From Desulfosporosinus sp. (GTDB lineage: Bacteria > Bacillota > Desulfitobacteriia > Desulfitobacteriales > Desulfitobacteriaceae): a stretch of 6,802 bases of DNA. The stretch covers positions 1 through 6,802 of the forward strand of contig JADQBO010000188.1 of the NCBI GenBank assembly GCA_016278585.1, given 5' to 3'. The position numbers and the translations under genes were made by a program. Below are positions 1-6,546 of the stretch, one piece after another. The notes under the pieces are model-generated. The model was given only the letters and a program-made list of their open reading frames with translations. It made no database searches and had not been told where the DNA came from. Within the stretch, counting starts at the first letter, position 1. Each line of letters begins with the position of its first letter.

Positions 1-205
1 TTTGCTTACAAACTCCCAAACCATTTATAACTGGCAGCATAATATCTAACAACACTAAAGAGGGCTCATCCGTTTGGACTTTCTCTATTGCCTTAGGACC
101 ATTTTCAGCATGAATAACGAGGAATTCTTCTTCTAAATAAACCTGGATTAATTCCCTAATTAAAGGGTCATCATCCACAACAAGGATCTTAAACCTGTCT
201 TCCAC
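1..205 (-). CDS. Response regulator receiver domain (N-terminal part, cut by window edge)
   Basis: The first 68 codons of a two-component response regulator are present; the rest lies beyond the left edge. After a short lead, a hydrophobic strand ILVV runs into the acidic triad DDD (residues 11-13), part of the Mg2+-binding pocket. The predicted phospho-accepting Asp is residue 54 in LLDIMLP, followed by the typical V-I-N-G-L-G-V-C-K stretch. The LDIMLP style suits OmpR/PhoB-type regulators, but the DNA-binding domain is not visible, so the subfamily is inferred. The start chosen is GTG at 205, because GGGGGAA (211-217) lies 5 bases upstream and receiver domains usually begin a few residues before the first strand. 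An in-frame ATG at 289 would add 28 residues but has no good ribosome binding site. The gene is about 460 bases downstream of cadA, with a hairpin between them, so it is probably transcribed separately. Its partner kinase is not in the window. Confidence 0.9.
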   Translation of the reverse strand, partial: MEDRFKILVVDDDPLIRELIQVYLEEEFLVIHAENGPKAIEKVQTDEPSLVLLDIMLPVINGLGVCKQ

Positions 206-210
206 TTTAA

Positions 211-217
211 TTCCCCC
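211..217 (-). promoter_or_regulatory. Ribosome binding site deciding the response-regulator start
   Basis: On the minus strand this reads GGGGGAA, 5 bases before GTG at 205. It supports the GTG start over the in-frame upstream ATG at 289, which has no purine-rich block at the right distance. Confidence 0.6.
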
Positions 218-310
218 AATAGGATCATTATCTCTGCATATTTCGCTGCTATTGCCTTGGTGCCCGAGTATCACAGAGACACCAATCATGCATATTAAGG
301 CTCTAATCCA

Positions 311-336
311 ATCGTAAACATCCGATGTTTTACGAT
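311..336. repeat. Near-perfect palindrome upstream of the response regulator (operator-like)
   Basis: The core AAACATCCGATGTTT is a perfect 7-1-7 inverted repeat. The outer arms ATCGTAAA and TTTACGAT also pair, with one extra T in the right arm. It lies 106-131 bases upstream of the response-regulator GTG and just downstream of two TATAAT boxes on the minus strand. It could be a binding site for a dimeric repressor, or a hairpin in the 5' leader. No U-tract follows on either strand, so a terminator is unlikely. GntR-family regulators use short symmetric sites of this kind, but I cannot assign a regulator. Confidence 0.45.
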
Positions 337-351
337 CTATGCCCAGTGCTA

Positions 352-369
352 ATTATACATTTCATTATA
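352..369 (-). promoter_or_regulatory. Possible promoter region of the response-regulator gene (two TATAAT boxes)
   Basis: On the minus strand two exact TATAAT hexamers occur at 364-369 and 352-357, pointing toward the response regulator. The upstream -35 candidates are weak: TTCGCA at 18 bases from the first box, or TTGAAC at a 20-base spacing from the second. The leader would be about 145 bases and would include the palindrome at 311-336. This is an A+T-rich spacer, so chance matches are possible. Confidence 0.35.
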
Positions 370-552
370 AGTCAACCGTTCAACTATTGCGAATCACCCA
401 ATTTACAATAAACACTTTTGCCTAAAAAAGTTGAGAACTCTACTCGATCCGGTATATAAATAACCTCCCCACTCATGCTGACTACAATATCACACCTTGA
501 TATTTTATCTAGAACTCAATTGGCTAATTAACCTTTAAAGCTGAACAAGTCT

Positions 553-595
553 AAGGGGTCTGAAACAAACTTCAAAAGTTTGATCAAGACCCCTT
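553..595 (-). terminator. Long hairpin downstream of cadA, probable terminator
   Basis: AAGGGGTCT (553-561) pairs perfectly with AGACCCCTT (587-595). An inner stem CAAACTT/AAGTTTG closes the hairpin after a small internal loop. It begins about 70 bases after the cadA stop codon. On the minus strand no clear U-tract follows, so it is an imperfect intrinsic terminator. It could instead act as an RNA 3'-end stabiliser. The rest of the 206-665 spacer shows no convincing gene; only a 30-codon reading frame (384-476, minus) occurs there. Confidence 0.45.
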
Positions 596-665
596 GAACT
601 TCCTCACTTTTTCTCTTCTATAGCTAAATAAGGATATAAAACCTCTTATCAAGCACTTTACTTTA

Positions 666-3029
666 CTATATTTTATCCGTTTTCAAGACACGCATTGCGT
701 TAATAACAGCAATCAACGTAACACCGACATCAGCAAACACTGCTTCCCAAATAGTAGCGATACCTCCAGCACCTAAAACAAGTACAATAGCTTTAACTCC
801 CAATGCGAAAACTATATTCTGCCAGACGATGCTGCGGGTTCTTTTGGCTATTTTAATAGCATTTGCTAGCTTAGAGGGTTCATCTGTCATGATCACAATG
901 TCCGCTGCCTCTATTGCTGCATCAGAACCTAATCCCCCCATTGCCACGCCAACATCAGCACGAGCCAGTACCGGGGCATCATTGATGCCATCACCAACAA
1001 AGAGTAGCTTCCCTTTTGTTTTCTTTTGTTTTTCTAAGAGTTCCAGCTTCTCAACCTTCTGATCGGGGAGTAACTCAGCATGGACTTCATCAAGGCCTAA
1101 CTGTTGTCCAATTGCATCTCCCACCAGTTTGTTATCTCCGGTAAGCATTACCAGCTTTCTTACGCCAATTCCCCTAAGTTCTTTGATGGCCTTTAGGGCA
1201 TCATCTTTTATTTCATCCGATATTACAATATAGCCTGCATAGTTGCCATCAATTGCTACATGAACTATTGTACCAATTTCATCAACCTCATCATACGTGA
1301 TATTCTCTTTAGCCATCAATTTTTTGTTACCGGCAAGGATACGTTTACCCTTGACACTTACTTTGATTCCATGCCCTGAGATTTCATCGTAGTTTTCTAT
1401 TTCGCTTTTATTGATTTCTTTCCCGTAAGCTTTCAGGATTGAAATTGCAATAGGATGGTTTGAATAGCTTTCAGCAAAAGCAGCATACTCCAATAGATTC
1501 TCTTCAGATTCATGACCTTGTGTAGAAATTTCAGTAACCTTAAACACTCCTTTTGTAAGAGTGCCTGTCTTGTCAAAAACTATCGTATCCACATTATTTA
1601 AAGCTTCAAGATAGTTACTGCCCTTAACTAAAATACCATTTTTAGCAGCTCCGCCAATTCCCCCGAAGAAACCCAATGGTATCGAAATTACTAAAGCACA
1701 AGGACAAGATACAACGAGGAAAACCAAAGCTCTATAGATCCAATCTGAGAAAGTAGCCCCTGAAACAACCAAAGGTGGAATAACAGCCATTGCTAAGGCA
1801 ACAAATACGACGACTGGAGTATAATACCTGGAAAATTTCGTGATAAACTGTTCAGTCGGAGCTTTCCTGCTATTCGCATTTTGTACTAAATCAAGGATCT
1901 TAGATACTGTTGAATCTCCAAACTCTTTCGTTACCTCAACGGTTAACAGACCATTCTTATTAATGGTTCCCGAAAGAATTTCGTTTCCCGGCTCAACTTC
2001 TCTGGGCACTGACTCCCCGGTTATGGCGGAAGTATCGAGCATTGACATACCCTCAATAACCTTGCCATCGAGGGGGACCTTCTCTCCCGGTTTTATAACT
2101 ATGATATCTCCAACACTAATTTCTTCTGGAGATACCCTCTTGATATCCTCTCCAACCTTAAGATTTGCATAGTCGGGTCGAATGTCCATCAAAGCACTGA
2201 TTGACTTTCTCGAACGGTTTACAGCCATATTTTGGAACAACTCGCCGACCTGATAGAAAAGCATGACTGCTACCCCTTCAGGAAATTGCTTAATAGCAAA
2301 AGCACCGATAGTAGCAACACTCATTAAAAAGTTTTCATCAAACACCTGACCCTTTGAAATATTTCTAACAGCCTTTAATACGACTTCCCCACCGACTAAA
2401 ACATAGCTCACTAAGAATATAGCAAATTCAGGCCAGAAAGGAAGCTCAACTAATATGGCAGCAAAAAAGAGCGCTGCTCCTATACCTAATTGAATAGCTT
2501 TTGATTTCTTAATCCCTCCGTCTTCGTCTTCCTTGCTTTCCTCTTTCTTGTCCTGGTTTTCAACTACTTTGATTCCTGATTCTATCTGCACAGCAATTTT
2601 AGATGCTTGCTCGACGACCTTAGACAAGTCGCGCTTCTGGTCCACTTCAATGGTTAGTTTTCTCGAAACAAAGTCCACAGTGGCGGAACTCACACCATCA
2701 AGACTATTAACCGCTTTTTCAATCTTTGTAGCACAATTAGCGCAGTCTAATCCAATTAATAGTAATACCTTTTTTTCCTTACGTGACAAAGCTTTGTCTT
2801 TAATGATAACATCGGGTTCAAGTTTATTAATTATTTGATTGGCTTGATTTAGTACATCCTCTTGCTTTCCACTACTGTCCATGTTTATCGTAAGAATCTT
2901 GGTTACAAAATTCACGGAAGCACCGGAAACACCTTCAACCTTTTTGACTTGCTCCTCAATTTTAGCAGCACAGTTCGCACAATTCAGACCCTCTAAAATA
3001 AGCTCTTTTTTTGCCAGTGAACTCACCAT
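666..3029 (-). CDS. cadA: Cd2+/Zn2+/Pb2+-exporting P1B-type ATPase with two HMA domains
   Basis: An integral membrane pump that uses ATP to expel soft divalent metals from the cytoplasm. Two N-terminal heavy-metal-associated domains carry CANC (Cys17/Cys20 and Cys96/Cys99). A charged Lys/Glu-rich linker (about 158-177) leads to the membrane core. The actuator loop has TGES (337-340). The transport helix has the Cys-Pro-Cys motif (442-444), which with Lys746 in helix 7 and Asp767 in helix 8 marks the P1B-2 (CadA/ZntA) group rather than copper pumps. DKTGT (486-490, phosphorylated Asp486), His-Pro (525-526), TGD (630-632) and GDGINDAP (679-686) complete the catalytic set, so it appears functional. 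At 787 residues it is longer than single-HMA CadA proteins because of the second HMA domain. The ATG at 3029 follows GAAGGG (3034-3039). It is the second gene of the cadC-cadA operon. Cd/Zn/Pb preference is a family-level inference. Confidence 0.95.
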   Translation of the reverse strand: MVSSLAKKELILEGLNCANCAAKIEEQVKKVEGVSGASVNFVTKILTINMDSSGKQEDVLNQANQIINKLEPDVIIKDKALSRKEKKVLLLIGLDCANCATKIEKAVNSLDGVSSATVDFVSRKLTIEVDQKRDLSKVVEQASKIAVQIESGIKVVENQDKKEESKEDEDGGIKKSKAIQLGIGAALFFAAILVELPFWPEFAIFLVSYVLVGGEVVLKAVRNISKGQVFDENFLMSVATIGAFAIKQFPEGVAVMLFYQVGELFQNMAVNRSRKSISALMDIRPDYANLKVGEDIKRVSPEEISVGDIIVIKPGEKVPLDGKVIEGMSMLDTSAITGESVPREVEPGNEILSGTINKNGLLTVEVTKEFGDSTVSKILDLVQNANSRKAPTEQFITKFSRYYTPVVVFVALAMAVIPPLVVSGATFSDWIYRALVFLVVSCPCALVISIPLGFFGGIGGAAKNGILVKGSNYLEALNNVDTIVFDKTGTLTKGVFKVTEISTQGHESEENLLEYAAFAESYSNHPIAISILKAYGKEINKSEIENYDEISGHGIKVSVKGKRILAGNKKLMAKENITYDEVDEIGTIVHVAIDGNYAGYIVISDEIKDDALKAIKELRGIGVRKLVMLTGDNKLVGDAIGQQLGLDEVHAELLPDQKVEKLELLEKQKKTKGKLLFVGDGINDAPVLARADVGVAMGGLGSDAAIEAADIVIMTDEPSKLANAIKIAKRTRSIVWQNIVFALGVKAIVLVLGAGGIATIWEAVFADVGVTLIAVINAMRVLKTDKI

Positions 3030-3072
3030 ATTTCCCTTCTTTCTGAACCACTTTTATATCCTCATGACTCAA

Positions 3073-3438
3073 CTATTCATTAATATGGATTAATCCTTGG
3101 TCGAATATTTGCTTTATGTGATCATCTTCCAAGGAATAAAATACAATTTTTCCGTCTTTTCGATATTTCACCAGCCTTGCCTGCTTTAAAACTCTTAACT
3201 GATGGGATATTGCCGATTGGGTCATATTTAACAAGACAGCGATGTCACAGACACACATTTCAGCTTCATCCAAAGCCCAAAGTATTTTAATTCTAGTCGA
3301 GTCACCAAAAACTTTAAATAGTTCCGCAAGGTCGTATAAGTTTTCTTCCAGGGGCATTTTTGCCCTGACCATATTTACGATCTCCTCGTGTATAACAGTA
3401 CAGTTACACCTATCCGCAACATTCCTCTTATCACCCAT
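3073..3438 (-). CDS. cadC: ArsR/SmtB-family metal-responsive repressor (CadC type)
   Basis: A cytoplasmic winged-helix dimer expected to repress the cadC-cadA operon until metal binds. The recognition region follows the Cys-Val-Cys motif, with Q74-S-A-I-S-H-Q-L-R-V-L as the DNA-reading helix and a K-D-G-K beta-wing (94-97). Two metal sites can be read. The alpha3N site has Cys62 and Cys64 plus N-terminal Cys11 and Cys13, with His17 nearby. The alpha5 site has Asp105, His107, His118 and Glu121, whose spacing matches the CadC alpha5 site of staphylococcal pI258. The N-terminal pair is CxC rather than the CxxxC of pI258 CadC; from memory, many clostridial homologues share this form. The length of 121 residues is normal. 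The ATG at 3438 follows AGAGGT (3445-3450) at 6 bases. The gap to cadA is 43 bases, indicating one transcript. Whether Cd, Pb or Zn is the best inducer cannot be read from sequence. Confidence 0.93.
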   Translation of the reverse strand: MGDKRNVADRCNCTVIHEEIVNMVRAKMPLEENLYDLAELFKVFGDSTRIKILWALDEAEMCVCDIAVLLNMTQSAISHQLRVLKQARLVKYRKDGKIVFYSLEDDHIKQIFDQGLIHINE

Positions 3439-3470
3439 TTACATACCTCTTTTCTATGATTTCGAACGCC

Positions 3471-3492
3471 TGAATACATGATTAAGTATTCA
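3471..3492. promoter_or_regulatory. Probable CadC operator (inverted repeat)
   Basis: TGAATAC (3471-3477) and GTATTCA (3486-3492) form a perfect 7-bp inverted repeat with an 8-base spacer. It lies just downstream of the -10 box and across the first transcribed bases of cadC, where a repressor would block RNA polymerase. ArsR/SmtB proteins bind A+T-rich dyads with TGAA/TTCA half-sites. The spacing here is wider than the SmtB core, so the exact footprint is uncertain. Confidence 0.6.
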
Positions 3493-3507
3493 TATGTTTG
3501 CTTTTTT

Positions 3508-3536
3508 AGTATATTTCTCTTTGCTGTATATGTCAA
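3508..3536 (-). promoter_or_regulatory. Promoter of the cadC-cadA operon
   Basis: On the minus strand TTGACA (3531-3536) is separated by exactly 17 bases from TATACT (3508-3513), which is close to the ideal housekeeping sigma-factor promoter. Transcription should begin near 3500, giving a leader of about 60 bases before the cadC ATG at 3438. The candidate operator lies inside this leader. A strong promoter under tight repression fits a metal-inducible efflux operon. Confidence 0.85.
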
Positions 3537-3710
3537 TAGTTTTATAAAGTATTTTTATCAAGTAATTCACCTTATGCTAGTCCAAAACCACCAACTCGCT
3601 GACAATCCCACGAACTAACATCTGTACTCAATCCTCGTTAATCCCGAGAGTTATACAATTTCTAGAAAAGTTGAGCATTGAGGTATTACTAATTGTGCTG
3701 GAACATCTCA

Positions 3711-3749
3711 AATGGGCTGTCTCTAGCAATCTGCTTGGGACAGCCCATT
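3711..3749 (-). terminator. Long hairpin downstream of the M23 peptidase gene
   Basis: AATGGGCTGTC (3711-3721) pairs perfectly with GACAGCCCATT (3739-3749). After a G-U pair, a C-G pair and one T-T mismatch, AGCA/TGCT extends the stem to a 3-base loop. It begins 29 bases past the peptidase stop codon, the expected place for a transcription end. Neither strand has a long U-tract after it, so termination by this element alone is inferred. The remaining spacer between 3540 and 3710 shows no gene or clear motif. Confidence 0.55.
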
Positions 3750-3777
3750 CTTTCCAAAACTACCTTGATGGTTTGTC

Positions 3778-5193
3778 TTAACGCAAATAATTCAAAGGAT
3801 TGGTTGTATCCCCATTGACAATGACCTCTAAATGAAGGTGTGGCCCGCTAGAACGTCCAGTTGAACCCACCAGACCTATCGTTTGTCCCTGAGAAACCGT
3901 CTGTCCTGCAGCAACAAGAAGCTTCGAGGAATGAGCATAACGTGTCATAATTCCGTTTCCGTGATCAATAAGAATGCTATTTCCATAATTCCCATTCCAC
4001 CCTGCACTGATCACTTTACCCTTGGCAGTTGCAACATAGGGATCACCTAGGGAACCATTTATATCTAAAGCATTATGGAAACCTCCGTTCCTATATCCAT
4101 AATACGAATTAATTTTCCCTCTTATCGGCCAAATCATTCCCGCTGAGAACTGTCCACTCCCCCGTGAATAGGCGACAACGACTGGTTCTCGTTTAGGTCC
4201 TTTAGCGATAATTTGAGGGGTAGAATCTTTTATGACCTTCTCGTCCAATATCGTTTTAGTTATAACCTTGTCATTCTTTTGTTCATAAGAATACTTAATT
4301 TCTTTTTCTCCATCCCTACCTTCTTGAATTATTTTTGTTTGTCCACTGGCAAGGGTTGTGTCGATTTTCGTAACTTCGTCGAAGGGAATGATTTCTTTAT
4401 CTGTCCGGGTTCCTTTACTCTCAACTGTTAAGTACGGAGAAACCTTTTCTATGTTAATAGTTTGACCAGGTTTCAACACTGTGTCAACAGTTGTCCCCGG
4501 GTTAGCTGCTAGAACTTCACTTGTTTTTAGGTCATTTTTACGAGCTATAAGCCACCAAGAGTCATTTGGTTGAATAATATAGTTTTCTTTCTGCACGTTT
4601 CCCAGCTTAAGCTTTTCCAAAGCCCGTTCATAAGTAATAACTTTTTCCGGAGAGATTTCAACTGTGTTTGTCCCTACCTCTTCCTGAAAGGATACGGAGG
4701 TTATCTGATTCGTCTCATCAGGCTGTGCAAACATCTCTTGATAGGATTTTAACAATTTATCAATTTCTTCCTGCCTCGGAAGAACAAAGATAGGATTATT
4801 AGCTACCCTCAACTCAAACCCTTCAACATATACTGCTAATTTTTCTGTAAGATTCTCTTCTGTAAGTTGTTTATAGTCCTTATTTGATAGCCGCACAGAG
4901 GAATACTCAATCTTATCACTAGTTTTTGCTTTAACACCTAAGGCAGATCCCTTATCAGCCAAGATATTGTCGATAAGATTTTTTGCACTACTAACATCGG
5001 AAACAATTCCCACGTTTTCACCGTTTATGATGACATATGTCGCTGAAGTTGTAGTCTGGTAATAATACCCCCCTGCTCCCATCATCAATAGTATAACTAA
5101 CGAGCTTCCAATCACTTTAGGTGATTTCCATGGTATTTTCTGTAGCCATTGGTTAATGTGGTGACCATACAAGTTAAACTTCAATCGTTTCAT
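3778..5193 (-). CDS. Membrane-anchored LysM-G5-M23 peptidoglycan endopeptidase
   Basis: A 471-residue cell-wall protein predicted to cut peptide cross-links in peptidoglycan. A basic cytoplasmic tail (1-27) precedes one hydrophobic helix (about 28-44) without an obvious lipobox, so it is probably a signal anchor with the rest outside. Residues 50-200 form a conserved-looking extracellular region of unknown role. A degenerate LysM (about 205-249) and a G5 domain (about 252-332) should bind glycan. The C-terminal M23 domain (about 350-471) has all Zn ligands and catalytic residues: His373-x3-Asp377, His421, and His452-x-His454 within PHLHLEV. The catalytic centre is therefore intact and LytM-like activity is expected. 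The ATG at 5193 follows GGAGG (5200-5204) at 6 bases. It stands alone between hairpins, with its own promoter and a striking four-repeat operator-like array upstream. Roles in growth, spore formation or germination are all possible. Confidence 0.93.
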   Translation of the reverse strand: MKRLKFNLYGHHINQWLQKIPWKSPKVIGSSLVILLMMGAGGYYYQTTTSATYVIINGENVGIVSDVSSAKNLIDNILADKGSALGVKAKTSDKIEYSSVRLSNKDYKQLTEENLTEKLAVYVEGFELRVANNPIFVLPRQEEIDKLLKSYQEMFAQPDETNQITSVSFQEEVGTNTVEISPEKVITYERALEKLKLGNVQKENYIIQPNDSWWLIARKNDLKTSEVLAANPGTTVDTVLKPGQTINIEKVSPYLTVESKGTRTDKEIIPFDEVTKIDTTLASGQTKIIQEGRDGEKEIKYSYEQKNDKVITKTILDEKVIKDSTPQIIAKGPKREPVVVAYSRGSGQFSAGMIWPIRGKINSYYGYRNGGFHNALDINGSLGDPYVATAKGKVISAGWNGNYGNSILIDHGNGIMTRYAHSSKLLVAAGQTVSQGQTIGLVGSTGRSSGPHLHLEVIVNGDTTNPLNYLR

Positions 5194-5274
5194 TATGTTC
5201 CTCCGCTGCTGTTTAGTTTAGTTGAGAATATTAAATTTTAATTGCTTATGAAGCAGGCAATGACAACCTTTATT

Positions 5275-5280
5275 ATTATA
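5275..5280 (-). promoter_or_regulatory. -10 box of the M23 peptidase promoter
   Basis: An exact TATAAT on the minus strand, about 80 bases before the ATG at 5193. No good -35 hexamer lies at 16-18 bases. That position falls between the first and second of four phased hexamer repeats, as expected for an activator-dependent promoter. Transcription would begin near 5268, giving a leader of about 75 bases. Confidence 0.6.
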
Positions 5281-5289
5281 AAAGATGTT

Positions 5290-5328
5290 TGTGAATAAAC
5301 TGTGAACGCTTTGTAACCTTTTTGTAAC
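5290..5328. promoter_or_regulatory. Four phased hexamers, WalR/PhoP-type response-regulator box
   Basis: On the plus strand the hexamers are TGTGAA (5290), TGTGAA (5301), TGTAAC (5312) and TGTAAC (5323), each followed by a 5-base spacer, so the period is exactly 11 bp over four copies. The last two match the WalR consensus TGTWAH-N5-TGTWAH perfectly. On the gene's own strand the units read TTCACA or GTTACA, close to the TTNACA units of PhoP boxes. The array ends 9 bases before TATAAT and covers the -35 position. OmpR/PhoB-family regulators bind such same-face direct repeats as tandem dimers. WalR is known in Bacillus and Staphylococcus to control wall hydrolases, which suits the downstream M23 gene. 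Which regulator binds here is not shown. Confidence 0.75.
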
Positions 5329-5429
5329 ACAAATTATTTTTAACTTAGTCCTCGCCACTGAGATCTGGCTGCTTTGTATCACTTCGTTTATTAATCAAGC
5401 TTTAATATTATTAAATGACAAAAGTCAAT

Positions 5430-5455
5430 AGCGGTTTGAATTCACTCAAACCGCT
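5430..5455. terminator. Hairpin between the ZIP gene and the M23 gene, probable terminator
   Basis: AGCGGTTTGA (5430-5439) pairs perfectly with TCAAACCGCT (5446-5455) around a 6-base loop. It lies about 140 bases after the ZIP stop codon. Reading minus, the stem is followed by ATTGACTTTTGTCATTT. Reading plus, it is followed by TCTCTTATTTTTG. Both are U-rich enough for a weak intrinsic terminator. No plus-strand gene precedes it, so ending ZIP transcription is the likely role. The rest of 5456-5593 and 5329-5429 shows nothing I can assign. Confidence 0.6.
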
Positions 5456-5593
5456 TCTCTTATTTTTGCTGTATTAAAATCATATAAATAATGATTTGAT
5501 TGTTATCGTTGATTCAAGTCCTCACTCCATTATATTAAATTTCCTTCCACCATAGTAGATTAGACTTCGGATGACAACCTAACCAGATTACTA

Positions 5594-6337
5594 CTATAGA
5601 ATTAGATAGGTAAATAAGATCCCTAGGATAAGCCCCGTAATAACACTAGGTAATAGATAAATTTTATCAGTGCGTTTTATAGCCTGACCTAAAATCTCGT
5701 GCCAAGTAACCATGAAAATTGTACCAATTGCAATCCCAAAAAATATCGATAGTAATTTAGGATTGATGATGCCTAAGCTGGAACCTAAAAAAGAACCTAT
5801 AGCGGCTGGAATGGCTACAATGCTGGCCGTTATAGGAATGGAAGTAAAGCTAAGTCCACTGAGCGCCAAGGGGAGTAGGATCGCAAAGCCTTCCGGAAAA
5901 TTATGTAATAACATGGTTATAGCTAAATCTAAACCAATATTTTCGTAATTTGTCAAACCAGTTCCCATAGCAAAGCCAACTGGGAAATTGTGAATAGCGA
6001 CCCCTATAGCAAGTAGTATTCCAGACCGAATGAACATGGATTTACTTGGACTGTCAGTTATAATCACAACTTTATGAAAAAAAATCTCCAAACGAATAAT
6101 TATGAGGATACCTATAATGATTCCGATACCAGTAGCAAATAAACCACCTGTACTGACACTTTCAGGCAAAAGTTCAAATGTCAGAAGAGAAAATATAACA
6201 CCGGCTGAACAGGCTAGAATTAGTCCTGAGATTCTCTCGAAGTATTTTCCCAACCCGTAAGCAACTATGCCGCCTAGGGCTATACCCGAACCACCAACTC
6301 CCAATCCCATCAAGGTTGAAAACAACTGACTATTCAT
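5594..6337 (-). CDS. ZIP-family divalent metal transporter
   Basis: A 247-residue, almost wholly hydrophobic membrane protein with about eight helices. ZIP proteins move Zn2+, Fe2+ or Mn2+ toward the cytoplasm. Family marks are FELLPES in the second helix (54-60), HNFPVG (116-121) in the predicted fourth helix and HNFPEG (145-150) in the fifth. A His-Glu pair (213-214) lies late in the chain. The fourth-helix motif is usually HNxPEG; here the metal-binding Glu is Val120 (codon GTT), which would alter the binuclear metal site while leaving His116 and His145/Glu149. There is no long His-rich loop. ATG at 6337 is chosen because AGGAGGAG lies 8 bases upstream. A longer form beginning with GTG at 6373 lacks a ribosome binding site and would place that sequence inside the gene. 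It is a single-gene unit. Metal specificity and direction cannot be read from sequence. Confidence 0.88.
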   Translation of the reverse strand: MNSQLFSTLMGLGVGGSGIALGGIVAYGLGKYFERISGLILACSAGVIFSLLTFELLPESVSTGGLFATGIGIIIGILIIIRLEIFFHKVVIITDSPSKSMFIRSGILLAIGVAIHNFPVGFAMGTGLTNYENIGLDLAITMLLHNFPEGFAILLPLALSGLSFTSIPITASIVAIPAAIGSFLGSSLGIINPKLLSIFFGIAIGTIFMVTWHEILGQAIKRTDKIYLLPSVITGLILGILFTYLIL

Positions 6338-6344
6338 CAAAGCA

Positions 6345-6353
6345 TCTCCTCCT
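6345..6353 (-). promoter_or_regulatory. Ribosome binding site deciding the ZIP start
   Basis: On the minus strand this reads AGGAGGAGA, an almost ideal anti-16S match ending 7 bases before ATG at 6337. It rules in favour of the shorter 247-residue protein over the GTG start at 6373. Confidence 0.85.
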
Positions 6354-6436
6354 ATGGTAATTGTTTTACACACTTAGCTTTACGCCTTTAGGTGTCGTAG
6401 GGTTAGCTAGATCAATTGAATACTTGCTCATGTGTT

Positions 6437-6465
6437 AGGATAACAGTTAATGATATAAGTAACAA
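6437..6465 (-). promoter_or_regulatory. Possible promoter of the ZIP gene with overlapping dyads
   Basis: TTGTTA (6460-6465) and TATCCT (6437-6442) on the minus strand are separated by 17 bases; each matches the consensus at 4 of 6 positions. Two small overlapping dyads cover the -10: GTTAGGATAAC (6434-6444) and TAACAGTTA (6441-6449). Another dyad, ACAAG-N6-CTTGT (6462-6477), overlaps the -35. Such symmetry suits a metal-sensing repressor, but no site matches a Fur, Zur, MntR or DtxR consensus well. Confidence 0.35.
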
Positions 6466-6546
6466 GTAGTTGCTTGTCCTTTTTTAAACTTAATTTATTG
6501 CGTTGAGGTTATTGTGCAATAGTACTTGTCTGTTCTTTAAATTTTA

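Noticed and set aside
206..289. Longer response regulator starting at ATG 289
   Set aside because: The frame is open, but the added 28 residues do not look like a receiver domain, and the GTG at 205 has a well-spaced ribosome binding site.
384..476. A 30-codon minus-strand reading frame starting with ATG at 476 and ending with TAG
   Set aside because: It is very short, has no properly spaced ribosome binding site and matches no family I know. It may be chance in a non-coding spacer.
829..1062. A 77-codon plus-strand open frame opposite cadA
   Set aside because: It lies wholly inside the clearly real cadA gene and has low-complexity Ser/Ala-rich composition, so it is a frame shadow. Other plus-strand frames opposite cadA, cadC, the M23 gene and the ZIP gene were dismissed for the same reason.
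3073..3438. CadC N-terminal CxC pair as a novel metal site
   Set aside because: It differs from the CxxxC of staphylococcal CadC, but as I recall the same form occurs in many clostridial homologues, so I do not count it as new.
5552..5597. Inverted repeat ATAGTAG/CTACTAT around the ZIP stop codon
   Set aside because: Only 7 bp with a loop of more than 30 bases in A+T-rich DNA; probably chance.
6338..6373. Longer ZIP protein starting at GTG 6373
   Set aside because: It has no ribosome binding site, and the extension would translate the excellent AGGAGGAG sequence that serves the ATG at 6337.
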